A DNA stretch of 64,000 nucleotides, taken from contig OZ240208.1 of assembly GCA_965197455.1 (NCBI GenBank), positions 1,426,001 through 1,490,000 on the forward strand, read 5' to 3'. Under the pieces are notes generated by a model. The model had not been told where the DNA came from and did not search any database. It saw only the letters and a list, made by a program, of their open reading frames with translations. The translations under genes and the position numbers were made by a program. Positions 20,683 through 30,116 of the stretch are shown here, piece after piece; position 1 is the stretch's first letter; each line of letters begins with the position of its first letter. The DNA comes from JAGWBD01 sp965197455 (GTDB taxonomy: Bacteria > Chloroflexota > Anaerolineae > Aggregatilineales > Phototrophicaceae).

Positions 20683-21375
20683 CTATCCGCCTGCCCTGCC
20701 CTGACGCCGCCTGCGCAGCGCACGGTGGATCAGCCAGGGCAGCAACGACAGCCCGCCGATCAGCGCGTAGAGCGGTAGCAGATGCTGGCGCTGCTCCTCC
20801 AGCAGGCCGCCGGCGTAGACGAAAAGGAAGGAGGGCGGCGTGCCACACACAATCGAGACCAGCACATACTGGCGCAGCGTGATACTTTTGGCGAAGCCGG
20901 CCGCGTAGCTGATGAAATCATAAATCGCAAACAGGAAGAGCCGCGCGTACACCAGGGCGCGCCAGCCGCCCAGCTGTCCCACAAACTCGTCGATGCGCGC
21001 CAGGCCCGCTTCACCCGCGAAACGCCGCACCGCCGGACGTCCCAGGTGTCGCGCGATGAGGAAGCTGAGCGTGCCGCCCAGCACCTCGCCGATGACCGTG
21101 TAAAGCGTGCCCGGCAGGACCCCAAACAGCAGACCGGCCGTCAGTTGCACCGGCCCGCTGCTCAGCGGCGCGAAGACGTAGGCCGCGGCCTTGAACAGGA
21201 TGTAGAGCAGCGGCGCCAGCGGCCCTGCCCCCTCGATCCATGCGCGCAACTCCTCGATGCCCACCCAATCGATGAGCAGAATCAGTAGTCCGGTCAGCGC
21301 CAGCAGAATCAGCGCGCCCGCGGCCAGGGCCCGTGGCGCAACGGGACTGGTTTCCTGCAGCGGTGGCGGCGTCAC
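20683..21375 (-). CDS. TVP38/TMEM64-family membrane protein (VTT domain)
   Basis: The 230-residue protein has about five to six membrane segments and the VTT-domain signature around FAPLSSGPVQLTAGLLFG and GTLSFLIARHLGRP. Later come YARLFLFAIYDFISYAAGF and GTPPSFLFVYAGG. DedA/VTT proteins are linked to lipid scrambling or transport, but the substrate of this subfamily is unsettled. The GTG start overlaps the PRPP synthetase stop (GTGA), so the two genes are translationally coupled. Confidence 0.85.
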   Translation of the reverse strand: MTPPPLQETSPVAPRALAAGALILLALTGLLILLIDWVGIEELRAWIEGAGPLAPLLYILFKAAAYVFAPLSSGPVQLTAGLLFGVLPGTLYTVIGEVLGGTLSFLIARHLGRPAVRRFAGEAGLARIDEFVGQLGGWRALVYARLFLFAIYDFISYAAGFAKSITLRQYVLVSIVCGTPPSFLFVYAGGLLEEQRQHLLPLYALIGGLSLLPWLIHRALRRRRQGRAGG

Positions 21376-22316
21376 TCGTCGAAGAGTTCGCCCACGCTGC
21401 GGCCGGCATGCGCGCGCAAAATGACTTCGCCCAGCAGCGGCGCCACCGAGAGTACGGTCATGTTCGGCAACTGGCGCTCAACGGGCACCGGCAGGGTGTT
21501 GGTGCAAATGATGTGTTTCAGGTCGAGTTGCGCCAGTCGCTCGTAACCCGCCGCCGGCATCAGCGGGTGCGTGAAGGCGAAGTAGACATCGCGCGCGCCG
21601 TGCTCGCGAATGGCGTTGACGGCCTGGCTGGCGCTGCCGGCGGTGAGCACTTCATCATCCACCAGCAACACGTTGCAATCCCGCACGTCGCCGATGATGG
21701 AGAGGACGTCCGGGCTCTCCTCATTGTCCCTGCGCCGCTTTTCCACAATGGCGTGCGGCCGGCCCAGACGCTCGGCCCAGTTGCGGCCCTTCTTGGAAAA
21801 GCCGAGGTCAGCCGAAACCACCACCAGCTCCGGGATGGCCAGCTCGTCGACAAAGTCGCTCAGCAGGTAGAAGGCGGACAGCGCGTCGCCAGGAATGTCG
21901 AAAAAGCCCTGGATCTGGCCGGCGTGCAGGTCAATGGTGATGTAGCGGTCGGCGCCGGCGGCCTCGATCAGGTTGGCGATCAGGCGCGCAGCAATGCCCA
22001 CGCGCGGCTGATCCTTCTTGTCCGAGCGGCTGTAGGAGAGATAGGGCACCACGACATTGATGCGCGCGGCCGAGTCGCGTTTGAGCGTATCGACCATCAG
22101 CAGCAGTTCCATCAGGTTGTCGTGCACCGGCGAGGCCAGGGTCTGGATGAGGTAGACATCCCGCCCGCGCACGCTCTCCTTCAGCTGGATGAGGATGTTT
22201 TCGTTGGAGAAAACCGTGCGCCTGTACTCACCTGAGCGCACGTTCATGTAAGCGGCAATCTCGCGCCCCAGCGCCGGCGAGGCCGAGCCGCTGAACAGGG
22301 AAAGCGCGCCGTTCAT
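21372..22316 (-). CDS. prs: ribose-phosphate pyrophosphokinase (PRPP synthetase)
   Basis: From ATG 22316 the protein has 314 residues, the normal PRPP synthetase length, beginning MNGALSLFSGSASPALGREI. It has the flexible loop YSRSDKKDQPR, the ribose-phosphate region ITIDLHAGQIQGFF and the PRPP loop VLLVDDEVLTAGSASQ. It makes PRPP from ribose 5-phosphate and ATP. The frame extends 5' to 22397 or 22403, but that leader is AT-rich and matches no family sequence, although an AGGAGGG lies near 22420. The start is therefore uncertain by about 27 residues. Confidence 0.92.
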   Translation of the reverse strand: MNGALSLFSGSASPALGREIAAYMNVRSGEYRRTVFSNENILIQLKESVRGRDVYLIQTLASPVHDNLMELLLMVDTLKRDSAARINVVVPYLSYSRSDKKDQPRVGIAARLIANLIEAAGADRYITIDLHAGQIQGFFDIPGDALSAFYLLSDFVDELAIPELVVVSADLGFSKKGRNWAERLGRPHAIVEKRRRDNEESPDVLSIIGDVRDCNVLLVDDEVLTAGSASQAVNAIREHGARDVYFAFTHPLMPAAGYERLAQLDLKHIICTNTLPVPVERQLPNMTVLSVAPLLGEVILRAHAGRSVGELFDE

Positions 22317-22443
22317 CCCGAAGTGTGTATTTTGCGGGGACAGCGCGCCTGCTTCGCGCAAATATTTGGTGCCTGGAACTTTCTCAACCTTGCGCATCGC
22401 CAACGCTCACAACAGCGCCCTCCTGTATGCCACCACTACAGTC

Positions 22444-22449
22444 AGTATA
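22444..22449 (-). promoter_or_regulatory. -10 box (TATACT) for prs
   Basis: TATACT lies just downstream of the trxA terminator, giving a leader of about 120 bases to ATG 22316. The -35 region is weak (TTTCGA at 18 bases). Confidence 0.5.
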
Positions 22450-22470
22450 GCAGGCCGCGCTACCGAATCG

Positions 22471-22502
22471 AAAGCGCCCGCTGCTGCCAGCGGGCGTGCT
22501 TT
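22471..22502 (-). terminator. Rho-independent terminator after trxA
   Basis: A GC-rich hairpin, GCCCGCTG / CAGCGGGC with loop GCAG and flanking AAAGC...GCTTT, lies 17 bases past the trxA stop. It is followed on the minus strand by TTTCGATT. It separates trxA from prs. Confidence 0.7.
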
Positions 22503-22518
22503 CACAATTGAAACCGGG

Positions 22519-22854
22519 TCAGACCAGTTGTTCAACCAGGCCCAGTTCGTCGATGAGGCGTTCGCGCGGCTTGTAGCCGGTCACCCGGCTGACGACCTCG
22601 CCTCCGCTGAAGAGAATCAGCGTGGGGATGCCCATCACGCCGTACTGGATGATGACGTCCGGGTTGGCGTCGGCGTCCAGCTTGCCCACCTTCAGCTTCC
22701 CGTCATAGTCGTCGGCCAATTGTTCCACGATGGGCCCTATCATCTTGCAGGGACCGCACCACTCCGCCCAGAAATCAACCAGCACCGGCATCTCTGCGCC
22801 CAGTACCTCGCTGGCGAAGTTATCCGTCGTGGCCTCAAAGGTTTTTCCTGCCAT
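22519..22854 (-). CDS. trxA: thioredoxin
   Basis: The 111-residue protein has the redox site WAEWCGPCKMIGP at about 29-41 and the conserved cis-proline region GIPTLILF. It reduces protein disulfides. ATG 22854 is chosen because AGGAAGGA lies 7 bases upstream; the longer TTG start at 22875 would include that ribosome binding site. It is divergent from hrcA. Confidence 0.96.
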   Translation of the reverse strand: MAGKTFEATTDNFASEVLGAEMPVLVDFWAEWCGPCKMIGPIVEQLADDYDGKLKVGKLDADANPDVIIQYGVMGIPTLILFSGGEVVSRVTGYKPRERLIDELGLVEQLV

Positions 22855-22876
22855 TGCTGTGTCCTTCCTATCCAAC

Positions 22877-22905
22877 TTTACAGCTTCTTACCTGAATGGT
22901 AGCAT
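22877..22905 (+). promoter_or_regulatory. hrcA promoter (-35 TTTACA, -10 TAGCAT)
   Basis: TTTACA (22877-22882) and TAGCAT (22900-22905) are separated by exactly 17 bases. The -10 boxes of this promoter and the trxA promoter share bases 22900-22901, so the two cannot be occupied at once. Confidence 0.6.
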
Positions 22906-22925
22906 GACACCCACCACACTGACAA
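22896..22925 (-). promoter_or_regulatory. trxA promoter (-35 TTGTCA, -10 TACCAT)
   Basis: On the minus strand TTGTCA (22920-22925) and TACCAT (22896-22901) are 18 bases apart. The -10 box overlaps that of the divergent hrcA promoter. Confidence 0.55.
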
Positions 22926-22958
22926 GCGTCCACTGGCCAGTTCCGGGTGCTGCCCACC

Positions 22959-24026
22959 ATGAGTACAGACGACATCACGCTGCACCCTCTTACGCGCCGC
23001 CAGGAAGAAATCCTCTCGCTCATCATCGAAAGCTACACCGCCAGCCCCGAGCCGGTCAGTTCGCGCTACCTGCAGGACGTCTGCGAGCTCGGCATCAGCT
23101 CGGCCACCATCCGCAACGAAATGGCCGTGCTGGAGGAAAAGGGGCTGATCCGCGCGCCGCACACTTCCGCCGGCCGCGTGCCCACCGAGAGCGGCTATCG
23201 CTATTTCGTGCGCCGGCTGATGAAACTGGGCACGCTGACGCCCGTCGAGGAAAGCCGCATCAGTGAAAGCATGCGCCTGCCGCCGGCGGCGACCGAACAG
23301 TGGATGCGCCTGGCCGCCACCCTGCTTTCGCGCACCGTCCAGTCCGCCGCGCTGGTCACCGCGCCCATCTCCGAAGCCAGCCGCTTCAAGCACCTTGAGC
23401 TGATTTCCATCCAGGGTCGCCTGGCGCTGATGGTGCTGGTCTTGCACAGCGGCAACGTCCACCAGCAGATGCTCAACCTCGCCGAGTCGCCCGGCCAGAC
23501 GGCCCTCGCGGACGCGGCGCGCCGCCTCAACGCAGTCTGCCTCGACCAGGGCGCCAACGAGCTGCGCATGAAAAGTGCCCAGCTGGGCCTCTTCGAACGC
23601 GAGATCGCCGAACTGGCAGCCGACGTGATGGAGCGCTCGGATACCAATCAGGTGCGCTTCATCTACCGCGAAGGACTCAGCAGTATCCTCAGCACCTTCC
23701 AGGTCAGCGAAGGCGCCGAGCAGGCCGTGCGCGTCTTCGAGGAGCGCGCAGTGCTCAACCTGTTGCTCAACGAGGTGCTCTCCGGCAACGAGGTGCAGGT
23801 CTTCATCGCCGGCGATGGCCGCTGGGAGGAGCTCAACCACCTCTCCATGGTGCTCAGCCGCTACGGCATCCCGGGCCAGGTCAGCGGCGCCCTGGGCGTC
23901 ATCGGCCCCACCCATCTCGACTACGGCCGCGCCGTCAGCACCGTGCGCCACGTCTCAAACGTCATGACCGACGTGCTGGCCGGGCTCTTCGCCGAAAGTA
24001 GCGAGCAGCCCGAAGAGACGGTCTGA
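22959..24026 (+). CDS. hrcA: heat-inducible transcription repressor HrcA
   Basis: The 355-residue protein has the N-terminal winged helix (LTRRQEEILSLIIESY, ISSATIRNEMAVLEEKGLI, HTSAGRVPTESGYRYFV) and the longer HrcA ligand-like domain (VIGPTHLDYGRAVSTVRHVS). HrcA represses chaperone genes and depends on GroEL for activity. It heads hrcA-grpE-dnaK-dnaJ. I chose ATG 22959; an in-frame GTG lies at 22947. I found no canonical CIRCE operator in front of hrcA or grpE. Confidence 0.95.
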   Translation: MSTDDITLHPLTRRQEEILSLIIESYTASPEPVSSRYLQDVCELGISSATIRNEMAVLEEKGLIRAPHTSAGRVPTESGYRYFVRRLMKLGTLTPVEESRISESMRLPPAATEQWMRLAATLLSRTVQSAALVTAPISEASRFKHLELISIQGRLALMVLVLHSGNVHQQMLNLAESPGQTALADAARRLNAVCLDQGANELRMKSAQLGLFEREIAELAADVMERSDTNQVRFIYREGLSSILSTFQVSEGAEQAVRVFEERAVLNLLLNEVLSGNEVQVFIAGDGRWEELNHLSMVLSRYGIPGQVSGALGVIGPTHLDYGRAVSTVRHVSNVMTDVLAGLFAESSEQPEETV

Positions 24027-24050
24027 TCCCCCACGCGCGAGATTCTGGCG

Positions 24051-24138
24051 TTGTTCTCACTACTTTTATATACATTTCTATGATGAGTCAGCCATACTTT
24101 CCAGTATATTGTCCAGGTGACTGTTCAGGAGTGAGGCA
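24051..24138 (+). promoter_or_regulatory. AT-rich control region upstream of grpE
   Basis: The 118-base hrcA-grpE gap is unusually AT-rich for this genome. It contains TATGAT at 24079-24084 as a good -10, with TTCTCA 19 bases upstream as a poor -35. It also has a short inverted repeat ATACT-TTCC-AGTAT at about 24095-24108 and the grpE ribosome binding site GGAGTGAGG at 24128-24136. The inverted repeat could be an operator for the heat-shock operon; no CIRCE sequence is present. Confidence 0.45.
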
Positions 24139-24144
24139 GCCAAC

Positions 24145-24747
24145 GTGAGCCAGCAGCAGTTGCGCGACGAAGACGAACCGCAGGCGGCACAGCCCCCCGA
24201 CCAAAGTGAAGCAAACGAGGAAGCCAACGGGCGGCCGCAGGACGTCGACGCCGGGCAGTCCACCGAAGACCCCCTGGCCTTGCTGCAGGCCGAACTGGAG
24301 GCCGGGCGCAAGCGGGCCGAGGCGAGCACGCTCGGCTGGCAACGCGAGCGCGCCGACTTCAGCAACTATCGCAAGCGCTCCGAGCGCGACCTGTTGACCA
24401 TGCGCTTCAATGCGAAGGTCGACACGCTCAAGACCTTGCTGCCGGTGCTCGATGACTTCGAGCGCGCCCTGGAAAACCTGCCCGCCGACGCGGCAGCAGG
24501 CGAGGACTTGCAGGCCTGGCTGGACGGCATGCAGTCGATCCACCGCAAACTGCTGAAAATCCTCAGCGACGCCGGCGTGACAACGCTCGACCCGGTCGGC
24601 GAACCCTTCGACCCCCGGCAGCACGAAGCGCTGGGCGAAGACAGTGACACGGACATGGATAGCGGACTCGTCAGCGCGACCCTGCAAAAGGGTTACATCT
24701 GCGGCGACCGGGTATTGCGCCCGGCGTTGGTGCGGGTCGCCGGCTGA
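24145..24747 (+). CDS. grpE: nucleotide exchange factor GrpE
   Basis: The 200-residue protein starts at GTG 24145 behind GGAGTGAGG. An acidic, disordered N-terminal 45 residues is followed by a long coiled coil (LALLQAELEAGRKRAEAS, NYRKRSERDLL) and the C-terminal beta domain (GVTTLDPVGEPFDPRQHEAL, LQKGYICGDRVLRPALVRV). GrpE releases ADP from DnaK. It lies 23 bases upstream of dnaK. Confidence 0.95.
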   Translation: MSQQQLRDEDEPQAAQPPDQSEANEEANGRPQDVDAGQSTEDPLALLQAELEAGRKRAEASTLGWQRERADFSNYRKRSERDLLTMRFNAKVDTLKTLLPVLDDFERALENLPADAAAGEDLQAWLDGMQSIHRKLLKILSDAGVTTLDPVGEPFDPRQHEALGEDSDTDMDSGLVSATLQKGYICGDRVLRPALVRVAG

Positions 24748-24770
24748 CGGCAGAAAACAGGGAGACAAAC

Positions 24771-26663
<1,893 letters not shown>

Positions 26664-26673
26664 GCGCTGACCG

Positions 26674-26707
26674 CGCAGCGGGCAGGCTTGCCGGCCTGTC
26701 CGTTGCG
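26674..26707 (+). other. long hairpin between dnaK and dnaJ
   Basis: CGCAGCGGGCAGGCT pairs with GGCCTGTCCGTTGCG across a short TGCC loop, with a few G-U pairs in the RNA. It starts 10 bases after the dnaK stop and has no T-run, so it is more likely a processing or stability hairpin than a terminator. Confidence 0.55.
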
Positions 26708-26728
26708 AGTCGATCTATCAGGTAAACC

Positions 26729-27892
26729 ATGCCCCGCGACTGTTACGAAGTACTCGGCATCAACCGCAATGCAGATCAGGGCGAAATTAAAGGCGCCTTT
26801 CGCCGCCTCGCCCGCGAATATCACCCCGATGTCAGCCAGCACCAGGACGCCGAGGCGCGCTTCCAGGAAATAAACTCCGCTTACGAAATCCTCTCCGATG
26901 ACCAGCAACGCGCCCGCTACGATCGCTATGGCCATGCCGGCGTGCAGGGCAACGGCGCCAGCGGGCCCGGCTTCGGTGGCTTCGGCGCCCAGGGCTTCGC
27001 AGGCTTTGACGAAATCTTTGAAGAGTTTTTCACCGGCTTCGGCGGCGCGGCCCGCAGTACCGCCCGCCGCGGGCCGCGTCCCGGCGCCGACCGCAAGACC
27101 ACGGTCAGCGTCAGCTTTGAGGAATCCGTCTTCGGCGTCAGCAAGGACATCGAGGTGGAGCGCCTGACGGCCTGCGAGACCTGCTCCGGCAGTGGCGCCG
27201 AGCCCGGCTCCAGACCGGTGACCTGTCCTGAATGCCGCGGCGAAGGCAAGCAGCGCAAGGTGCAGCAAACCTTCCTCGGCTCCATGGTGACCGAGACGGT
27301 CTGCATGCGCTGTCGCGGTCGCGGCGAAGTCATCAGTTCGCCCTGCAGCGCCTGTCGCGGCGCCGGCCGTGAGCAGCGCCGCGCCGCCGTCAACGTCGAT
27401 ATTCCGGCCGGCGTCAGCGAGGGTCTGCAGGTCCAGGTGCGTGGCGAAGGCGACGCCGGCGCTCCCGGCGCTCCCGCCGGCAATCTCTACGTCGCCATCC
27501 GCGTCGAACCGCACCCCTGGTTCAAGCGCGAAAAGGACGACATCCTCCTTGACATTGACATCAACGTCGCCCAGGCAGCCCTCGGCGACCTGCTGAGCGT
27601 CCCGACCGTGGAGGGCGAGGTCGAGCTAACCGTCCCCGCCGGCACCCAGACCGGCAAGACCTTCCGCCTGCGCGGCAAGGGCGTGCCCCACCTGCGCAGT
27701 GATGGCAGCACCAGCGGCCGCGGTGACCAGCGGGTCCGCGTGCAGGTCATCGTCCCCGACCGACTCGATGAAGAGCAACGTCGGCTGTTTATCGAGCTGG
27801 GTCGCTCCATGGGCAGCGACATCACCCCTCAGGAACACGACCGCGGCTTCTTTGACAAGGTGGCGGATTTCTTCGCAGGTGACCAGGCCTGA
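26729..27892 (+). CDS. dnaJ: chaperone DnaJ (Hsp40)
   Basis: The 387-residue protein has a J domain with REYHPDVSQH (HPD near residue 32) and a short Gly/Phe region (GFGGFGAQGFAGF). A cysteine zinc domain has four CxxCxGxG repeats (CETCSGSG, CPECRGEG, CMRCRGRG, CSACRGAG), followed by C-terminal substrate domains. It stimulates DnaK. prmA begins 2 bases after its stop. Confidence 0.96.
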   Translation: MPRDCYEVLGINRNADQGEIKGAFRRLAREYHPDVSQHQDAEARFQEINSAYEILSDDQQRARYDRYGHAGVQGNGASGPGFGGFGAQGFAGFDEIFEEFFTGFGGAARSTARRGPRPGADRKTTVSVSFEESVFGVSKDIEVERLTACETCSGSGAEPGSRPVTCPECRGEGKQRKVQQTFLGSMVTETVCMRCRGRGEVISSPCSACRGAGREQRRAAVNVDIPAGVSEGLQVQVRGEGDAGAPGAPAGNLYVAIRVEPHPWFKREKDDILLDIDINVAQAALGDLLSVPTVEGEVELTVPAGTQTGKTFRLRGKGVPHLRSDGSTSGRGDQRVRVQVIVPDRLDEEQRRLFIELGRSMGSDITPQEHDRGFFDKVADFFAGDQA

Positions 27893-27894
27893 CC

Positions 27895-28812
27895 GTGCGC
27901 TGGCTCGAGCTGTCGCTCTGCGTGGCCGGCGAAGCTGCGGAGGCCATCGCCGCGCTGCTCGGTCGCTACGGCCATCAGGGCGTGGTCATCGAACAGAACG
28001 GCATCCCGCCGGACGCCTGGGATGACGGCGCAGCGCAGCCACCCACCAGCCTGACCCTGCGCGCCTGGTTTCCTGAAGACCCGCACAACGAGCAGCTCCG
28101 CCTGCAAATCGAAATTGCCCTGGGCCACATCAGCCTGATGCTGCCCCTCCCGCGCCCGGACTGGCGCTACGTCGACGATGAAGACTGGGCGCAGGCCTGG
28201 AAACAACACTATCGTCCCCTGCGCATCGGGCGCCGCCTGCTGGTGCGCCCCGAGTGGATTGCGCGCGCAGTCGCTGACGATGAAGTCGAAATCGTGCTTG
28301 ACCCCGGCATGGCCTTCGGCACCGGCACCCACCCCAGCACCCAACTCTGTCTGCAGGCCCTGGAGGCCTGGGTCCAACCCGACGACCATGTGCTGGATCT
28401 CGGCTGTGGCTCCGGCATCCTGGCCATCGCCGCCGCCAGACTGGGCGCGGCCCGCGTGCTCGCGCTCGACAACGACCCCATCGCCGTGACCGCTACCCAC
28501 CAGAACATCGCCCTCAATCCCGCCGTCGCGTCCATCTGCGCGCGCACGGGCAGCCTCGCCGACCTGGGCGACGCAGACGGACGCTTCGACCTGATCGTCG
28601 TCAACATCCTCGCCCATATCATCATCCGTTTCTGCGACGAAGGCCTGGCCAAAACCCTGCGCCCCGGCGCTTGCGGCATCTTCAGCGGCATTGTCTGTGA
28701 CCAGGCGAATTCGGTGGCAAGCGCCCTGCAACGCGTTGGGCTGGAGCCCGTCACGCGCCTGCAACAGGATGACTGGGTCGCGCTGGTGGCGCGGCGACAG
28801 CTGACCGCGTGA
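27895..28812 (+). CDS. prmA: ribosomal protein L11 methyltransferase
   Basis: The 305-residue protein starts at GTG 27895. It has the PrmA N-terminal domain (VDDEDWAQAWKQHYRPLRIG), then FGTGTHPSTQLCL and the SAM site LDLGCGSGILAIAAARLGA, with VVNILAHIII as motif IV. It methylates ribosomal protein L11. It is the common neighbour of dnaJ in many bacteria. Confidence 0.94.
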   Translation: MRWLELSLCVAGEAAEAIAALLGRYGHQGVVIEQNGIPPDAWDDGAAQPPTSLTLRAWFPEDPHNEQLRLQIEIALGHISLMLPLPRPDWRYVDDEDWAQAWKQHYRPLRIGRRLLVRPEWIARAVADDEVEIVLDPGMAFGTGTHPSTQLCLQALEAWVQPDDHVLDLGCGSGILAIAAARLGAARVLALDNDPIAVTATHQNIALNPAVASICARTGSLADLGDADGRFDLIVVNILAHIIIRFCDEGLAKTLRPGACGIFSGIVCDQANSVASALQRVGLEPVTRLQQDDWVALVARRQLTA

Positions 28813-28837
28813 AGGCCTTGGCGAAGGGCCCCGCCGC

Positions 28838-29545
28838 ATGATCCGCGACGAGCGCGGCGCCCGCGTGCAGCAAATGTTCGACCGCATCGCGCGTCGCTAC
28901 CGCCTGATGAATACCCTGATGACTGCCGGCCAGGACCGACACTGGCGTCGCTACGTGGTTGAGCGGGCCGCCCTGCCCCCGCATGGTCGACTGCTGGACC
29001 TCGCCACCGGCACCGGCGACATCGGCCAGGCAGCCCTGCAGACCCGACCGCAGCTGCAGGTCATCGGCGCGGATTTCTCAACGGGTATGATGCATGTGGG
29101 CAAAATGTTGCCGGGCGGCGCGGACATGCGCTGGGTAGCTGCGGACGCGCTGCAACTCCCCTTTGCCGACGACCACTTCGACGCCGTCACCTCAGGCTAT
29201 CTGGTGCGCAACGTCACCGACATCCCGCAGACCCTGCGCGAGCAACTGCGCGTGCTGCGCCCAGGCGGCCGGCTCGTCATCCTCGAGAGTTCGCCGCCGC
29301 CACCCTCCCTGCTGCGCCCCTTAATCGAGCTGCACCTGCGCCTGGTCATTCCAGTTCTGGGACGTCTGGTCGTGGGCCGTGAGGGCGCCGCCGCCTATCG
29401 CTATCTGCCGCGTACCACCCAGGCTTTCCACAGCCCGCAGGAGCTGGCAGCGCTCATGCGCAAGGCCGGCCTGCGTGAGGTCGTCTGGCGCAGCTTTATG
29501 TTTGGCACCATGGCAGTCCACGAAGGGATCAAGGACCCCCGTTGA
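28838..29545 (+). CDS. menG: demethylmenaquinone methyltransferase (UbiE/MenG)
   Basis: The 235-residue protein has the UbiE/MenG pattern VQQMFDRIARRYRLMNTLMT, the SAM motif LLDLATGTGDIGQ and VTSGYLVRNVTDIPQTLRE. It performs the last methylation of menaquinone, the quinone that the complex I encoded later in the window would reduce. The RBS is weak (GAAGGGCC). Its stop directly abuts the stop of the convergent infA gene. Confidence 0.92.
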   Translation: MIRDERGARVQQMFDRIARRYRLMNTLMTAGQDRHWRRYVVERAALPPHGRLLDLATGTGDIGQAALQTRPQLQVIGADFSTGMMHVGKMLPGGADMRWVAADALQLPFADDHFDAVTSGYLVRNVTDIPQTLREQLRVLRPGGRLVILESSPPPPSLLRPLIELHLRLVIPVLGRLVVGREGAAAYRYLPRTTQAFHSPQELAALMRKAGLREVVWRSFMFGTMAVHEGIKDPR

Positions 29546-29812
29546 TTAGCCGCCGCCGTTGCGCCTGTTGTCGCGGAATCGATAGGTGATGCGTCCGCGG
29601 CTGGGGTCGTAGAGGCTCATCTCCACCCGCACGCGGTCGCTGAGCAAAATGCGGATATAGTTTCGGCGCATCCTGCCGGACAGATAGGCCAGGATGCGGT
29701 GGCCGTTTTCCAGTTCAACCATAAACTGGGTGTTGGGCAAGGCTTCAACCACGTTGCCCTCGACCTCAACCTTGTCTTCCTGCTTGTTGCTGGGGTTCTT
29801 CTTCTTGGCCAC
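29546..29812 (-). CDS. infA: translation initiation factor IF-1
   Basis: The OB-fold core is clear: VEVEGNVVEALPNTQFMVEL, GHRILAYLSGRMRRNYIRIL and GRITYRF. IF-1 binds the ribosomal A site during initiation. From GTG 29812 the protein has 88 residues, with a GGGAAAG site just upstream. The open frame continues to a GTG at 29878 that overlaps the rpsU stop by one base, and would add an Arg/Gly/Pro-rich 22-residue extension. The family is normally about 72 residues, so the short form is favoured. Confidence 0.9.
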   Translation of the reverse strand: MAKKKNPSNKQEDKVEVEGNVVEALPNTQFMVELENGHRILAYLSGRMRRNYIRILLSDRVRVEMSLYDPSRGRITYRFRDNRRNGGG

Positions 29813-29877
29813 GTCTTTCCCAGGGGCTGAACCCGGGCCGCGGCTCCGCCCACCACGCCTCGGCGGGCGACGAGCCA

Positions 29878-30078
29878 CTAGCGGATTACCTGTTTGCGCT
29901 GACGGCGACGCGCGCGACGAATCGCCTTTTTCTTCTCTATGCGTCGCAACTCGCTGCGCGAAATATGCCAGCGTTTGCGCCGCACGGTGCTCAAAATGCC
30001 GGAGTTGGTGACGCGCTTGCGAAAGCGTCTCAACAACGACTCCTGTGATTCACCTGGTTTCAGTCTAACAGTTGCCAC
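29878..30078 (-). CDS. rpsU: small ribosomal subunit protein bS21
   Basis: The 66-residue, very basic protein reads RLKPGESQESLLRRFRKRV and RRKRWHISRSELRRIEKKK, characteristic of bS21. GTG start 30078 is preceded by GGAG 8 bases upstream. It sits between an S1 gene and infA on the same strand, in a translation operon. Confidence 0.94.
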   Translation of the reverse strand: MATVRLKPGESQESLLRRFRKRVTNSGILSTVRRKRWHISRSELRRIEKKKAIRRARRRQRKQVIR

Positions 30079-30116
30079 AGACTTGTCTCCATCCCTTCCT
30101 TCTGGTCAGGCCGCCC

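Noticed and set aside
22947..24144. CIRCE operator for HrcA
   Set aside because: Searched both upstream regions by eye for TTAGCACTC and its inverted partner; absent.
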